From: Rachicladosporium sp. CCFEE 5018
Lineage: Eukaryota; Ascomycota; Dothideomycetes; Cladosporiales; Cladosporiaceae
DNA: 64,000 nt
Assembly: GCA_002077045.2 (NCBI GenBank)
Contig: KZ111144.1
Location: 1,473,439-1,537,438 of the forward strand
Direction: 5' to 3'
Both the position numbers and the translations under genes were made by a program. Each line of letters opens with the position of its first letter. Within the stretch, counting starts at the first letter, position 1. Under the pieces are notes generated by a model. It was not told the origin of the DNA, ran no database searches, and worked only from the letters and a program-made list of their open reading frames with translations. Below are positions 1-9,403 of this stretch, one piece after another.

Positions 1-847
1 GTCACCCAAACATAGCGGCGTACTGCGTTCTGCTGGACTCGAAGGGGATCGCAAACCCAATCCCTTTACTCAGGAACTGCAATCCGCAGTGAGATCCGGA
101 GTCGAGATTGCGGATGCTGGCGATAATGCCTGGGGTCTCTCGCCGGACGACCTCAGCACCATCGACAGCTTCACCGACCCCAATACCCAGTCAGCCTCTC
201 AGAGCAACCCATCACCAACGGGCAGGTACTCTCGTCCCTCAGCTTCTTCCTCCTCCTCAACGCCCACCCCTCCACCTCATCTAACTCACCTCACCTCCAC
301 AGGCGAAGCCCACATGGTCTCCGTCTCCGCCAAACCTGCCACAAACCGCACAGCCATAGCACTCTCCACAATCCACCTCACCTCGCCCCAAACCTACAAC
401 CTCCTCGTCACCCACTCTGCGAAGAAAGGCGACGTTCTCGCCACAGCCCGCATAGCAGGGATCATGGCCGCGAAACGCACCTCGGAGCTCATCCCGCTCT
501 GCCATCCGCTGCTGATAAGCAAGGTGGAAGTCCTGCTCACGCCTTTACCGCCAGGAACCAGGAGTGGGCTGATGGAGAGGAACGAGCACGGCGTCGTGGT
601 CGTGCAAGCGCGGGTAGACTGCACGGGCCCAACGGGCGTGGAGATGGAGGCGCTTACTGCCGTTAGTGTGGCGGGGTTGACGGTGTATGATATGCTGAAA
701 GCTGTTGATCGGGGGATGAGGGTTGAGGAGACGAGAGTGGTGTATAAGAGTGGAGGGAAGAGTGGGGTGTTTGTTGATGAGGACTGGCTTCAAGAAAATG
801 GCACAGCATACTTGAGGGAGCAGGGTCTGGTGCTGCCCGGAAGGTGA
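1..847 (+). CDS. cnxABC: Molybdenum cofactor cnxABC (MoaA-MoaC fusion), 3' part, copy 1
   Basis: Cut by the window edge; the reading frame is open from base 2 to the TGA at 845-847. It matches the end of the complete gene at 19861-22782, from that gene's base 21936 on. What remains is the end of the linker and the whole MoaC domain (cyclic pyranopterin monophosphate synthase). Motifs seen are KRTSELIPLCHPL, GVEMEALTAVSVAGLTVYDM and KSGGKSGVF. MoaC converts the product of the radical-SAM MoaA step to cPMP, the first stable intermediate of molybdenum cofactor synthesis. Differences from copy 2 are mostly conservative and lie in the Ser/Pro-rich linker (residues just before LTHLTSTGEAH), so the domain looks functional. 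It converges on the VPS3-like gene, with only 95 bp between the stop codons. Confidence 0.88.
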   Translation, partial: SPKHSGVLRSAGLEGDRKPNPFTQELQSAVRSGVEIADAGDNAWGLSPDDLSTIDSFTDPNTQSASQSNPSPTGRYSRPSASSSSSTPTPPPHLTHLTSTGEAHMVSVSAKPATNRTAIALSTIHLTSPQTYNLLVTHSAKKGDVLATARIAGIMAAKRTSELIPLCHPLLISKVEVLLTPLPPGTRSGLMERNEHGVVVVQARVDCTGPTGVEMEALTAVSVAGLTVYDMLKAVDRGMRVEETRVVYKSGGKSGVFVDEDWLQENGTAYLREQGLVLPGR

Positions 848-942
848 GAGGAGAGGGATGACAAGGTTGCAAATACGATGGTGATCGCACTAGGTTGTAG
901 ATGCGTATATAGTAGTATATCTCGCCCACACGTGGGTCTCAT

Positions 943-3900
943 TCAAGCATGTGCTTCGACGTCCACTGCCCCTTCCCCACCAGTCTCGCCGACATCTCGC
1001 ACAACCATAGCGCCCACCTCCCTGATCTTCTCCCCTGCCTCATAGCTCACCCGCAGTTCCCGCGCTCCCCACAGCTGCCTCTCCAACCCCACCTCCCGTC
1101 CCTCACTTACCAGCCCTCGCAATTTCCCCACCAAGAACGGCCCAAGAAGCCGTACACTCCAATCTCCATCCACTTCCTCCAGCACCGCCTCCAACTCGAA
1201 GAACCCGCCAAACCGCTCGAGGAGCTCGGAGCTGCGATCAAGTCGTGCTGGCAATGGTAAAGCGAGGAAGTGGTGCAGGAGGAACGTGAAGAGCGAGGAT
1301 TGTGTGGAATGAGGTGGTGGCGTTAGCGAAGCGGAGTTGAGGGGCCGTGGTGAGAAAAGGTAAGCGGGCGAGGCGTGAAGGCAGTAGGAGATGGCTGTGT
1401 CGTAGTCTCCGAGGGTGTGCGTGAGGAGTTGCAAGGCGGTATTGTGGTCGCCCGTCAGTGCGTGGAGGACTATAGTCTCGGGGACCAGGAGATCGGCGTG
1501 AGGGTCCAGCTTCGCTCGAAGAGAGGAGAGATCGGCGTCTGCTGGATCGGCCGAGGAGAGAAGTTGTAGTAGGCGCGTGCGGTTTGACACGAAGTCTGCA
1601 TGTGCTGGGCTGCTGTTGTCCGAGAAGAATTGGGTGTAAGTCGGCTTCGGGGGCTCGAGAGCGCGGTAAGTCGTGTACCCATCTTGCAGAGTCTCTGTCA
1701 AGTCTGGTGACATTTCAAGCGCGGCTAGCACGGCCGTGAGGTAGTACGATAGTAGCTCGCTGCTGTACTCTGCTTTGTGCCGGGCGAAGACGAGGTGCTC
1801 GAGATATTCTTTGACAGCGCTCGGCGCTTTCTCTCGCAGCAGAGCGACTGTGTCTTGATGCGAGAACTTCACCCTTCCGTGCTCGTCAGCGAAGACTTGC
1901 ACGCCCAACTTTGGGTTGCGCTGAGCTAGCCAAGTGCCGTACTTTGTTACGAGATCTCGATCGCGGATTTTGGACAAGTAGCGTCGCATGTCCTGCTCAC
2001 CTTCAATCATCTCACCACCTGCGTCATGAGCGCCTTCGAGGATTTGCTGCCAGGTCTCAAGGACTTGCGGGGTCATCTTTCTGGACTGGTAGAGGCGGCT
2101 GAGGAGGTGCAGGCGGTGGAAAGATTTGAACAGCTCCACAGCTCGAGGGAAGCAGTCGACGCCCTTGTCGACTACGTCGTTCAGCTCGGCTCTGATCGAA
2201 TTCGGAGTCGCTGGTCCGCGAGGGGAATGCTGGTCGAGAAGCAGCAATATGTGCAAGAGCGCAGCGTCGACTGTCTGGAAGACCGCGACTTCGTCTGCAA
2301 CACTGCCAAAGCCCTTCTTCGCGCGCCAGTGCAGCAGATACCGCTTCAGCACTTGAAGCAGATTATCGCCGTACGGCCCGCGAGCGTCTTGACTTCGTGT
2401 GTCTGACTCCGTAGCCTGTCGCAGCAGGTAGACTGTATCGCGAAGCCCTTGTGGCGTCCATATGCCTTCTGTGCCTTCCTGCACCTCGACTGACAAGGGT
2501 ACTATGAGCGACAAAAGTATGCGAGGATCGATCTCGCCTTCTACAAGTGCTTCGCTAGCAGCACGCTTGTCGGTCTCATATGCGATCGTGTCGCTCGCTG
2601 TCGTCAGTAGCAGGCTGCCAAAGAGTAGCAGTGAAGCTTTCTGCCGTATGTACGTAAAGGTAACGAATTCGAGCTCGCTGCGAGCGTCTTCGCCGCGGAT
2701 ATCGTTGAGCACCATGCGAACAGCCTTCACATCGATCGAGATGCGCTCGCTGCTGGCATTGGTCGCCTGTTCGAGCCTGGCGTCCAGACGTGATGCTATC
2801 GTATTGCGAACAACCCACTGCACCTGCGACGCAGAGAATAGGATGATGGCTGCTTGGACGTGTGCGAAACGGCTCGCAAAGACATCTTCTTCGTCGTTGC
2901 GTTTGGTCTCTGCATCGCTCACCTGAGCATCTTTGGGGTGCAGGTGTAGTCTGCGCGACCGAAGCACATGGCTAGTGCTGCTCATGGTCAGCTCAACGGA
3001 TGTCTTCACCTTGCGCAGTCCAACACCAGAAACTCCAGCGCTTGTCTCAGCGTCTTCGATCCGTATCCAAGCCCTTGACTGATGTGCTTCGCTCGGGTCC
3101 ACGTCCCAGCGCTGTATCTCAACCGCAGATACTGAAGTACCATCAAAGCGACGCTGCACCAGAGCAAGAGCGTAACCCTCGTGGCTACCTTCAACGCCCG
3201 TTGCATCTGCAGCTTCTACGTCTCCACCATCGAAGACGAGCGAGCGCGGATATGTGGTAAACTCAATAGTACCTCTTGCAACGTCTCCATCCAAGTTCAC
3301 GAACATACCTACACCGTGCTCATTCGCTTTCGTGCCGGTGGTAAGAAGGAACTCGCTACCTGTAGGCGAAGCAATGTGAGGCAGCAGTGGTCTCGCAGCC
3401 GGGACCTCGACAGCCGGCTCTGACGAAGCACCTGCTATAGTCTCCACCTTTGCCGGACTCTGAACTCGATTCGGAGAGATCGCTGGTGATGTTTTCGTCT
3501 GCGAGGAAGTACGTGCCGGCCACGGCGAAGAGCTATCTTTACTCTTCAGCTCAGCGCCCAGACTGACATTCCGCTCATGCCTTCCGAGTCTGATAGGAGA
3601 CGAGCCTGACACACTCCGCGAATGTCCATGCTGGGCGCCACTCGGCAGCTCGAGCGATGCTCTCGTCCTCTCGGGCAGCTGCCTGACCTCGCTGTTCGAC
3701 GAAAGCGGGAACAGATCAATCTTCGCCTCGTTCACCACATCGAGTAGCGAGTATGATGACCCATCGGCTACACAAGCCAGGTTTCCCCTCCTAGCCAAAG
3801 CCCTCACACCGCCCAACTCAATGTCCCTGATCTTCCTCGCCTCATCTCCAATCCTGATCAACCTCAATCGTAGCCTGAGACAAATCACAATCGCAGTTCC

Positions 3901-4380
3901 ACTTCCCTTCCCCTGCTGCTCCCCTTCGACCTCATTGAGATCAAGTCCACCAACCCACGTACAACCAGCCTGCTTGATCTTTCCTCCAAAAGCCGGGCTC
4001 AACTCGGGCAAGGTGTAGAAGCTCAGCGTTGCATTGCACAAAACACATGCCTTGCCCGCATCCGGAAGGAGTAGTATCTGCTTTACGCCCTCATCCTCTG
4101 CCTCCTGCACCGTGCTATACGGCGGCTGTAGGCTCGAGGCAATGATCCATATTAGCTCCCCGGGGGCATCGCCTGGAATGGAGACGTAGTGCAGAAGCTC
4201 GCCCGCCGAGGTACCGATGTAGAGATTTCCATTCCAGTGCTCTACAGTCGTGATGTGGACTTCGGCATCGGCATCGGGATCAGCGGAGAGGGGGATGGAG
4301 GAGAGGAGAGGATGGAGGGTGTAGGGTGCGGTGGGGTCGATTAGGGTGGAGGGTGAAGTGGGGGAGGAAGGCGAGGACAT
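943..4380 (-). CDS. vps3: VPS3/TGFBRAP1-like CORVET subunit, copy 1
   Basis: Single-exon frame of 1145 residues. The N-terminal 250 residues read as a CNH-type beta-propeller typical of the VPS39/TGFBRAP1 group, with motifs such as WNGNLYIGTSAGELLHYVS and GVKQILLLP. A Ser/Pro-rich low-complexity insert follows (about residues 250-340), then a helical clathrin-repeat-like C-terminal half. In this family such proteins are Rab-binding subunits of the CORVET tether at early endosomes (Vps3) or HOPS at the vacuole (Vam6/Vps39). The N-terminus, with its 'LHPLLSSIPL ... TTVEHWNGNLYIG' layout, fits fungal Vps3/TGFBRAP1 better than Vam6; that choice is from memory of the families. Copy 2 (22873-26307) is intact and a few per cent divergent. 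It is divergent to COY1, another trafficking gene, over 194 bp. Confidence 0.72.
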   Translation of the reverse strand: MSSPSSPTSPSTLIDPTAPYTLHPLLSSIPLSADPDADAEVHITTVEHWNGNLYIGTSAGELLHYVSIPGDAPGELIWIIASSLQPPYSTVQEAEDEGVKQILLLPDAGKACVLCNATLSFYTLPELSPAFGGKIKQAGCTWVGGLDLNEVEGEQQGKGSGTAIVICLRLRLRLIRIGDEARKIRDIELGGVRALARRGNLACVADGSSYSLLDVVNEAKIDLFPLSSNSEVRQLPERTRASLELPSGAQHGHSRSVSGSSPIRLGRHERNVSLGAELKSKDSSSPWPARTSSQTKTSPAISPNRVQSPAKVETIAGASSEPAVEVPAARPLLPHIASPTGSEFLLTTGTKANEHGVGMFVNLDGDVARGTIEFTTYPRSLVFDGGDVEAADATGVEGSHEGYALALVQRRFDGTSVSAVEIQRWDVDPSEAHQSRAWIRIEDAETSAGVSGVGLRKVKTSVELTMSSTSHVLRSRRLHLHPKDAQVSDAETKRNDEEDVFASRFAHVQAAIILFSASQVQWVVRNTIASRLDARLEQATNASSERISIDVKAVRMVLNDIRGEDARSELEFVTFTYIRQKASLLLFGSLLLTTASDTIAYETDKRAASEALVEGEIDPRILLSLIVPLSVEVQEGTEGIWTPQGLRDTVYLLRQATESDTRSQDARGPYGDNLLQVLKRYLLHWRAKKGFGSVADEVAVFQTVDAALLHILLLLDQHSPRGPATPNSIRAELNDVVDKGVDCFPRAVELFKSFHRLHLLSRLYQSRKMTPQVLETWQQILEGAHDAGGEMIEGEQDMRRYLSKIRDRDLVTKYGTWLAQRNPKLGVQVFADEHGRVKFSHQDTVALLREKAPSAVKEYLEHLVFARHKAEYSSELLSYYLTAVLAALEMSPDLTETLQDGYTTYRALEPPKPTYTQFFSDNSSPAHADFVSNRTRLLQLLSSADPADADLSSLRAKLDPHADLLVPETIVLHALTGDHNTALQLLTHTLGDYDTAISYCLHASPAYLFSPRPLNSASLTPPPHSTQSSLFTFLLHHFLALPLPARLDRSSELLERFGGFFELEAVLEEVDGDWSVRLLGPFLVGKLRGLVSEGREVGLERQLWGARELRVSYEAGEKIREVGAMVVRDVGETGGEGAVDVEAHA

Positions 4381-4574
4381 TGCTGGTCAGGCGGAGAGGG
4401 CATCGTGGTGGCCTGCCAGCATGAAGATGAGAGACTTTGCGTAGGCAGTGTAACGTATGGGCAGTTCAGGCAGCTTGCGTTCAATGAAGTTACCCTAACC
4501 CTTACCTCCGAGGGACCTCGTTGTCCCTTGCACTCCCCCATCTGCCACCTTTCTTCCACATTTCATGTGCCGTC
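4381..4574. promoter_or_regulatory. Bidirectional promoter VPS3/COY1 with telomere-like box, copy 1
   Basis: 194 bp separate the start codons of the divergent VPS3-like (minus) and COY1 (plus) genes. At 4490-4506 it holds TTACCCTAACCCTTACC, which resembles the TTAGGG/CCCTAA telomere unit (a 'telobox'). The core TACCCTAACCCTTACC is also present at the same place in copy 2 (26422-26437), although bases just next to it differ. Motif function is inferred. Confidence 0.5.
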
Positions 4575-4968
4575 ATGGCTACGATCAACGGCGACGACAC
4601 CACCGCCGGCGCCCTCGCGGGCGCGAACGGTGACCATCCGCCTCCTGAAACGACCACCACCCCCAAGCCGTCCACCTTTCAAACCGCAGTCAGTGCCTGG
4701 CGCACGCTGTCCCTCTCCACTCTTCTACCCACTCTCGACACTGCCGCCCAGTCCCTCCAAACGCATCAACGTACAGCTCTCCTCCAACGCAAAGATCTCG
4801 CCCAACGCACGAAAGACTTCCGCAAACTCCCAGACGAAGCCAAATTGACAGAATTCAAAGACTTGCTCAAGCACTACCAGAGCTATGTCGACCTACTCAC
4901 CGAGCAGGGCAAGGATGCTGCAGGAGCATTCATGAGAGTCTATACACCGCTCTCTGACGTACCAGACC
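4575..4968 (+). CDS. coy1: COY1/CASP-type Golgi golgin, 5' fragment, copy 1
   Basis: Start ATG at 4575; a longer frame begins upstream but this ATG is the one followed by conserved protein. It is cut by the N gap after 131 residues. The fragment covers an acidic/Pro-rich start, the stretch FQTAVSAWRTLSLSTLLPTLD, and helical sequence with QRKDLAQRTKDFRKLPDEAK and LLKHYQSYVDLLTEQGK, typical of the N-terminus of CASP/Coy1 golgins. Coy1 is a C-terminally anchored coiled-coil protein of the Golgi that takes part in retrograde vesicle tethering. The last 216 bp are identical to 27282-27497, so the gene very probably continues there and not into the monooxygenase found after the gap. Confidence 0.85.
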
Positions 4969-5068
4969 NNNNNNNNNNNNNNNNNNNNNNNNNNNNNNNN
5001 NNNNNNNNNNNNNNNNNNNNNNNNNNNNNNNNNNNNNNNNNNNNNNNNNNNNNNNNNNNNNNNNNNNN
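4969..5068. other. Assembly gap (100 N)
   Basis: Exactly 100 N, the customary length for a gap of unknown size. Left flank is COY1, right flank is the middle of an unrelated FAD monooxygenase, so two genes are cut at the same point. Confidence 0.99.
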
Positions 5069-6153
5069 CCAAGTCCAGGTGGCAGGCGAGTGGGAAGGAA
5101 AGCGATCCGGAAGTTGTTTGCTGAGGGTATTGACATCAAGGTATGCTGATGCAATGTTATCTTTGTAACCGCGTGCTGATGGACCTCAAGTACGACCACA
5201 AGCTGGCTCCCATATCATACCCCTCGAAGGACAAAGTGATTGCAACCTTCGAGAATGGCACTACGGCCGTCGGCAGCATCCTCATCGGCTCCGACGGTGG
5301 CGGCTCAGCCGTTCGAAGATCTCTCCTGGGTCCACTCGCAGAGCCAAAGCGGCTCCCTTTGTACATGGTGAACTTCAATGCGCGATATCGCAACCCAGAA
5401 CATGCCGTTTTCATCAGATCCGGGCTTCGTCACTTCGTCGATCATGGCGTACATCCGAAAGGCATGTTCTTTCTGATGACGCTGCAAAGCGTACCAGATC
5501 CGAAGAAGCCAGAGACATGGAGCTTCCAGATCACGATCACTTGGCCACCTGAGATGAGCCCGAACAGGGACAATCCTGAGCCGCCACACACGCTCCAGGA
5601 CTTGCAGGAGCTGACGAAGGACTGGCATAGTCCGAAGCGGGAAGCACTGCAGTGGCTTGGTGATGCAGAAGCGGTTGTGACGGACGGTTTCTTCTGCCAA
5701 AATGGAGAGCACTCCACTACCGCTGGGTTTGACACTGATGTAGACCCGTGGCAAGTCGTGATACCGAGTGACCGAGTCTCAGTCTGGGTCCCGGAGCCGT
5801 GGGACAATCATGACGGCCGGACGACGCTCGTGGGTGATGCTGCGCATGCGATGACTTTCCATCGTGGTCAGGGTCTAAATAACTGCATTCGCGATGCCCG
5901 GGAGGTCGTAAGTCGGATGGCCAGACACGTCAACGGCGAGATCTCGCTATCGGATGCGGTCGCGGAGTACGAGTCGGAGATGCTGGATCGTGGAGCTGCC
6001 GAAGTGCGGACCAGTATGGAGCAGAGCCTGAAGTGCCATAATTGGGAAACGTTCCAAGACAGTCCAGTGATGAAGATCGGAGGTAATCCGATACGTGCTG
6101 TGGAGAACGCGGACTGGAAGAAGATCTTGGCGGAGCAGGCGCAGGCGGCGTAA
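5069..6153 (+). CDS. FAD-dependent monooxygenase (PF01494 type), 5' truncated
   Basis: Begins inside the gene at the N gap. The frame from 5069 reads ...RKLFAEGIDIK and stops at a donor GTATGC (5141). A 50-nt intron ends in CTCAAG at 5190, and exon 2 starts YDHKL at 5191, in phase 0; the join restores the family's usual continuity. Exon 2 carries the DG motif (ILIGSDGGGSAVRR) and the GD motif of group A flavin hydroxylases (TTLVGDAAHAMTFHRGQG). The N-terminal GxGxxG Rossmann segment is missing, lost in the gap. Such enzymes hydroxylate or epoxidise aromatic or other substrates with NAD(P)H and O2; the substrate cannot be read from sequence. The protein ends AEQAQAA and shows no signal peptide or membrane segment in the part present. 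It converges on a second flavin monooxygenase. Confidence 0.82.
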
Positions 6154-6783
6154 GGTGGGCCAGACCACGTAGCTGTCCGCCTCAGCACTCGATTTTGCGT
6201 GTAACCCATCTGTGTAACGTCACGCCAATATAGACGCTCTAATCACGTGTGGTATAAGATTAGCTGGATCAGCATCTCTGTACATGATATCCCTCAGACC
6301 TCTATCCCATATAGCGAGGACTCCAAGTCTTGGCTGTCAGGAGCACTGAGCAGCTTAAACTCTCTGTGTGATCAGTGTCTTGCGTGTTATACATTTCTTA
6401 GGCGATACATAAAAACGCTCACAGTCGATACTTTCTCCGCCAACGCCATCGCTCAATCAACGCTTACTAGAAATTGACCTGCTCCTGCCACAAATGACCT
6501 TCTCACAAGCGAAAACTTCGCTATCGCTTCCACACTCTCGGAAGGCGCCATTGCGCCGAAAGCACAATTACCGACCCATATGTCAGCGATCCTCGTTTTC
6601 CTGACGCCACGCAAGGTCTAGAGTCTAATTGCAGTAAAGAAAATGGCAACGATAAAGGCGTGTAGTACGGGTTTCGTAGAAACGAGCGTCACGGCGTCAT
6701 CGAAATACGATCAGGTACGTCGTTGGTACAGTTTTGCTCTCGAGCCATATCGTTTGTCCAGCTGCCGATTGGTCTGCACAGAA
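6154..6783. other. Intergenic, between convergent monooxygenase genes
   Basis: 630 bp between two stop codons. Short open frames occur on both strands but none has recognisable protein content. Expected to hold the two 3' UTRs and terminators; nothing else seen. Confidence 0.6.
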
Positions 6784-8337
6784 TTAGCGACACATGTACA
6801 ATGCTGGATGGTTGACCGAACACACATAGTCAACGGCATCATGGCCACTGAGCCAGGCTTTCCAGTTTGGAGCTTCGAACGCGGGTAGGTCATCAACGTG
6901 GTGCTTGTCCCAGGGTTCGGCTTTGATCCACGCGTTGGCACTTGCAAAGGTCGAATCCCGCTTCTCTAACTCTGGCCCGCTAGTAAGTCTTGCACGCTCC
7001 CCTTTCGTAGCACTCCATTCCTGGACCAGGTTACACCTCGGTCGTCGAATGTCTTCGAAGATCTTGAGTAGCTCGGGGATCTGTGTGGCGGCTTCTGCCC
7101 GGTCAAGACATGCGGATAGCGAGACTGCGTCTTCGATGGCCATACCACCGCCCTACTACAGTCAGCAATGCAATATGAGGTTTATAACACTATTTACATA
7201 CTTGACCAGCCCATGGTAAAGAGGCATGGGCAGCGTCGCCGATCAGTATGAGTCGCCCACTCTCACCGATCCAAGTTGGCGGTCGGGCTTCTTTCAGTCC
7301 CCATACGTTGGCATCTGTAACGTGGGACAAGACAAGCTTGATAGCAGGATCGTAATCTTTGTAGTACTTCTTGAAGCGTTCGATGTCTTGACGTCGCCCT
7401 GGTACGATAGAGTCGTTTCGCTCGCGTTGATGGCAACAATCAAGGCCAAGGACCCGATCCGCACCTATGTCGACAACCACAGTCAGCAATGCTGACGATG
7501 GGTCGGGAAGTGACACTTGCCTTGACGGACTGCCATCACCGCAATGCTAGACGACGGTCCGCACCAGAGGCTAATATGATTCATGAAATCCGCGGTCCTG
7601 ACGTCCGACCTCACTGCGGCCTCTGGCACATTCGCACGGGTGATATCAATGCCACTATCGCGAACGCAGTCGGCGTCTTTGGCGATCGACTTGCGGATGA
7701 TCGAATGTATGCCTGATCTTGAGTCAGTGATGCTGTGCGCCTGCACGACACAGTGCAAAGCAATTGATATGAGCGCAGGCGGGAGTATTGGCGTACCATC
7801 AGCACCTATGATGAGATCTGCAGTCATGCTTTCCTTGCCCTTGATAGTGAGCTTGGGAATTGCACCGTTGTCATCTACCGCTGTGACCAGGCAGCCGAGC
7901 CTGATGTTGACATTGAGGGCTATCGCTGCTTCGTGAAGAACACGCTGTAGGTCAGCTCTATGCATTGGTCGAAGCCTGTAAGTCGTGAGTGGATGCATAT
8001 ACTTGAGCGTGTGCTCCGTCCTCGGGTACTGCACGTACGGGTATCCAAACTCTGCTTCGTGCGCGTCGGCGCTCGTCTGCGCAAGGAACGCGCCATTGTC
8101 GTGTCGTCGCGTGCTTGGGCCGTGAGGAATCGGGGCGCAATACCCTGACAATGTGTTGTAGACGCCCAAGCTATGCAAAGCGCGGTTTGCGTTGGCCTGT
8201 AAAACGATGATACCTCCTATTGGTCGTAGCTCGGAGGTAGCCTCCAGTAATGTGACGGTGTGGCCCGATCGTGCGAGAGCTATGGCTGCTGCAAGCCCGG
8301 CTATACCGGTTCCAACAATTATGATACGAAAAGGCAT
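6784..8337 (-). CDS. Salicylate hydroxylase-like FAD monooxygenase
   Basis: Four exons on the minus strand: 8337-7797, 7712-7521, 7464-7202, 7152-6784, giving 454 residues, a usual length for the family. Start ATG 8337 places the Rossmann motif VGTGIAGLAAAIAL at residues 6-19; an ATG at 8391 would add 18 residues. Splicing out 7713-7796 (84 nt, itself open in frame) restores GADGIHSIIRK, the DG motif. Intron 2 (7465-7520) has a GC donor, AAG|GCAAGT. Intron 3 (7153-7201) ends TAGTAG; only the second AG works, giving LPWAGQGGGMAIEDA after the GD motif LILIGDAAHAS. Group A flavin monooxygenases of this kind often decarboxylate and hydroxylate aromatic acids; the true substrate is unknown. It is cytosolic by appearance, with no signal or membrane segment. 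Confidence 0.88.
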
Positions 8338-9403
8338 CGAGGTACGTCCTACTGCTGGCGATGGGTCCGTGGAGGCTGGTTGGCGATGCATACATGTATC
8401 ATATTGCGATTGCAGACCGTTATTCGGAGAGTAGCGGTCAATAAACTGGCCAGTGCTCTCCAGATGTGGCTGCGCTGCCGTGGATCATGCTGTATCGCGA
8501 CCCATTTCCCACTCCAGTCCCGCAGTTTGCCACAAACCTCACACCCTACCTCATAGTAAAACAAGCGGCTCGAGTGCACAGCGTACGGCTACGACGCGGA
8601 CATGTGGCGAAGGAGTGAAGTACACGCATCGAATCTGCCAATACTTCAGAGTCTCGTGGCTCAAATTGAGCTTTGACCGACCGGGGCGGGGAGGCGAAGC
8701 AACCGTATCCGAAGGACAGAAAGGGGTTCTTCGGTCTGGACCGACTAACGACATCGGCCTCAAGGTTTCGCCATCATTGTTGAGCATTGATCTTTGGGCA
8801 TACGAGAACTAGAATGCCTGCGGAGCTCATGACAAAGGTCTAGCAAGCAGAGTTGATCGCCGTTACAGTCGGCACTAGGTACAGGGTAGACCGCATGTTC
8901 CGCCTGTTCGCTTCCTAGAGTCGGCTGCGATCCTGCCGCTGCACGCGAGCCAATGCAGCTCGCCCTCTGGCCGGGCGTGGTCTCATGATCTGGAGACTTG
9001 TTGTGTCGCTTGGGAGCACGCGGCTTACAGACACTCTTGTCCGCCTCACTCGCGGCTCAAGGTAGTTTGCCTGAACATGCAAGCTGCCCAACCACTGCGT
9101 CCGCATGATGCAGAGGCCGCCTGCATGAAAATACGAGTGTTGCTCTTACTATGTATTCAACGCCTTATATGCCCGTGGTGCTGGGGTGCGACCCTTCGCC
9201 AGGCGCAGCATTCGAAAGTAGACCGGTGAGTGTGGGATGATCTACAGGTGCTGTTCACACATACACAAGGCTGGAACGCGACGTGGCAGGTGTTCGCCCT
9301 GTTCGACAATTTCAGCCCAACGTTCTACACATGACGATTCGCTCAGGGATACATCTAGTACGACGATGCGCGCAGCCGTCTCAATTCTCGTGGGTCACCC
9401 ACG
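8338..9403. other. Intergenic, divergent promoter region
   Basis: About 1.07 kb between the monooxygenase start and the NLR-like gene start. Several short open frames on both strands, none recognisable. Presumably holds both promoters; no repeat or RNA gene seen. Confidence 0.55.

Larger units (their letters stand above)
1..4968 (+). repeat. Duplicated block A, copy 1
   Basis: Collinear with 21936-26903 in the same orientation (end of cnxABC, VPS3-like, start of COY1), a few per cent divergent with small indels. Cut by the window start on one side and an N gap on the other. Confidence 0.95.
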
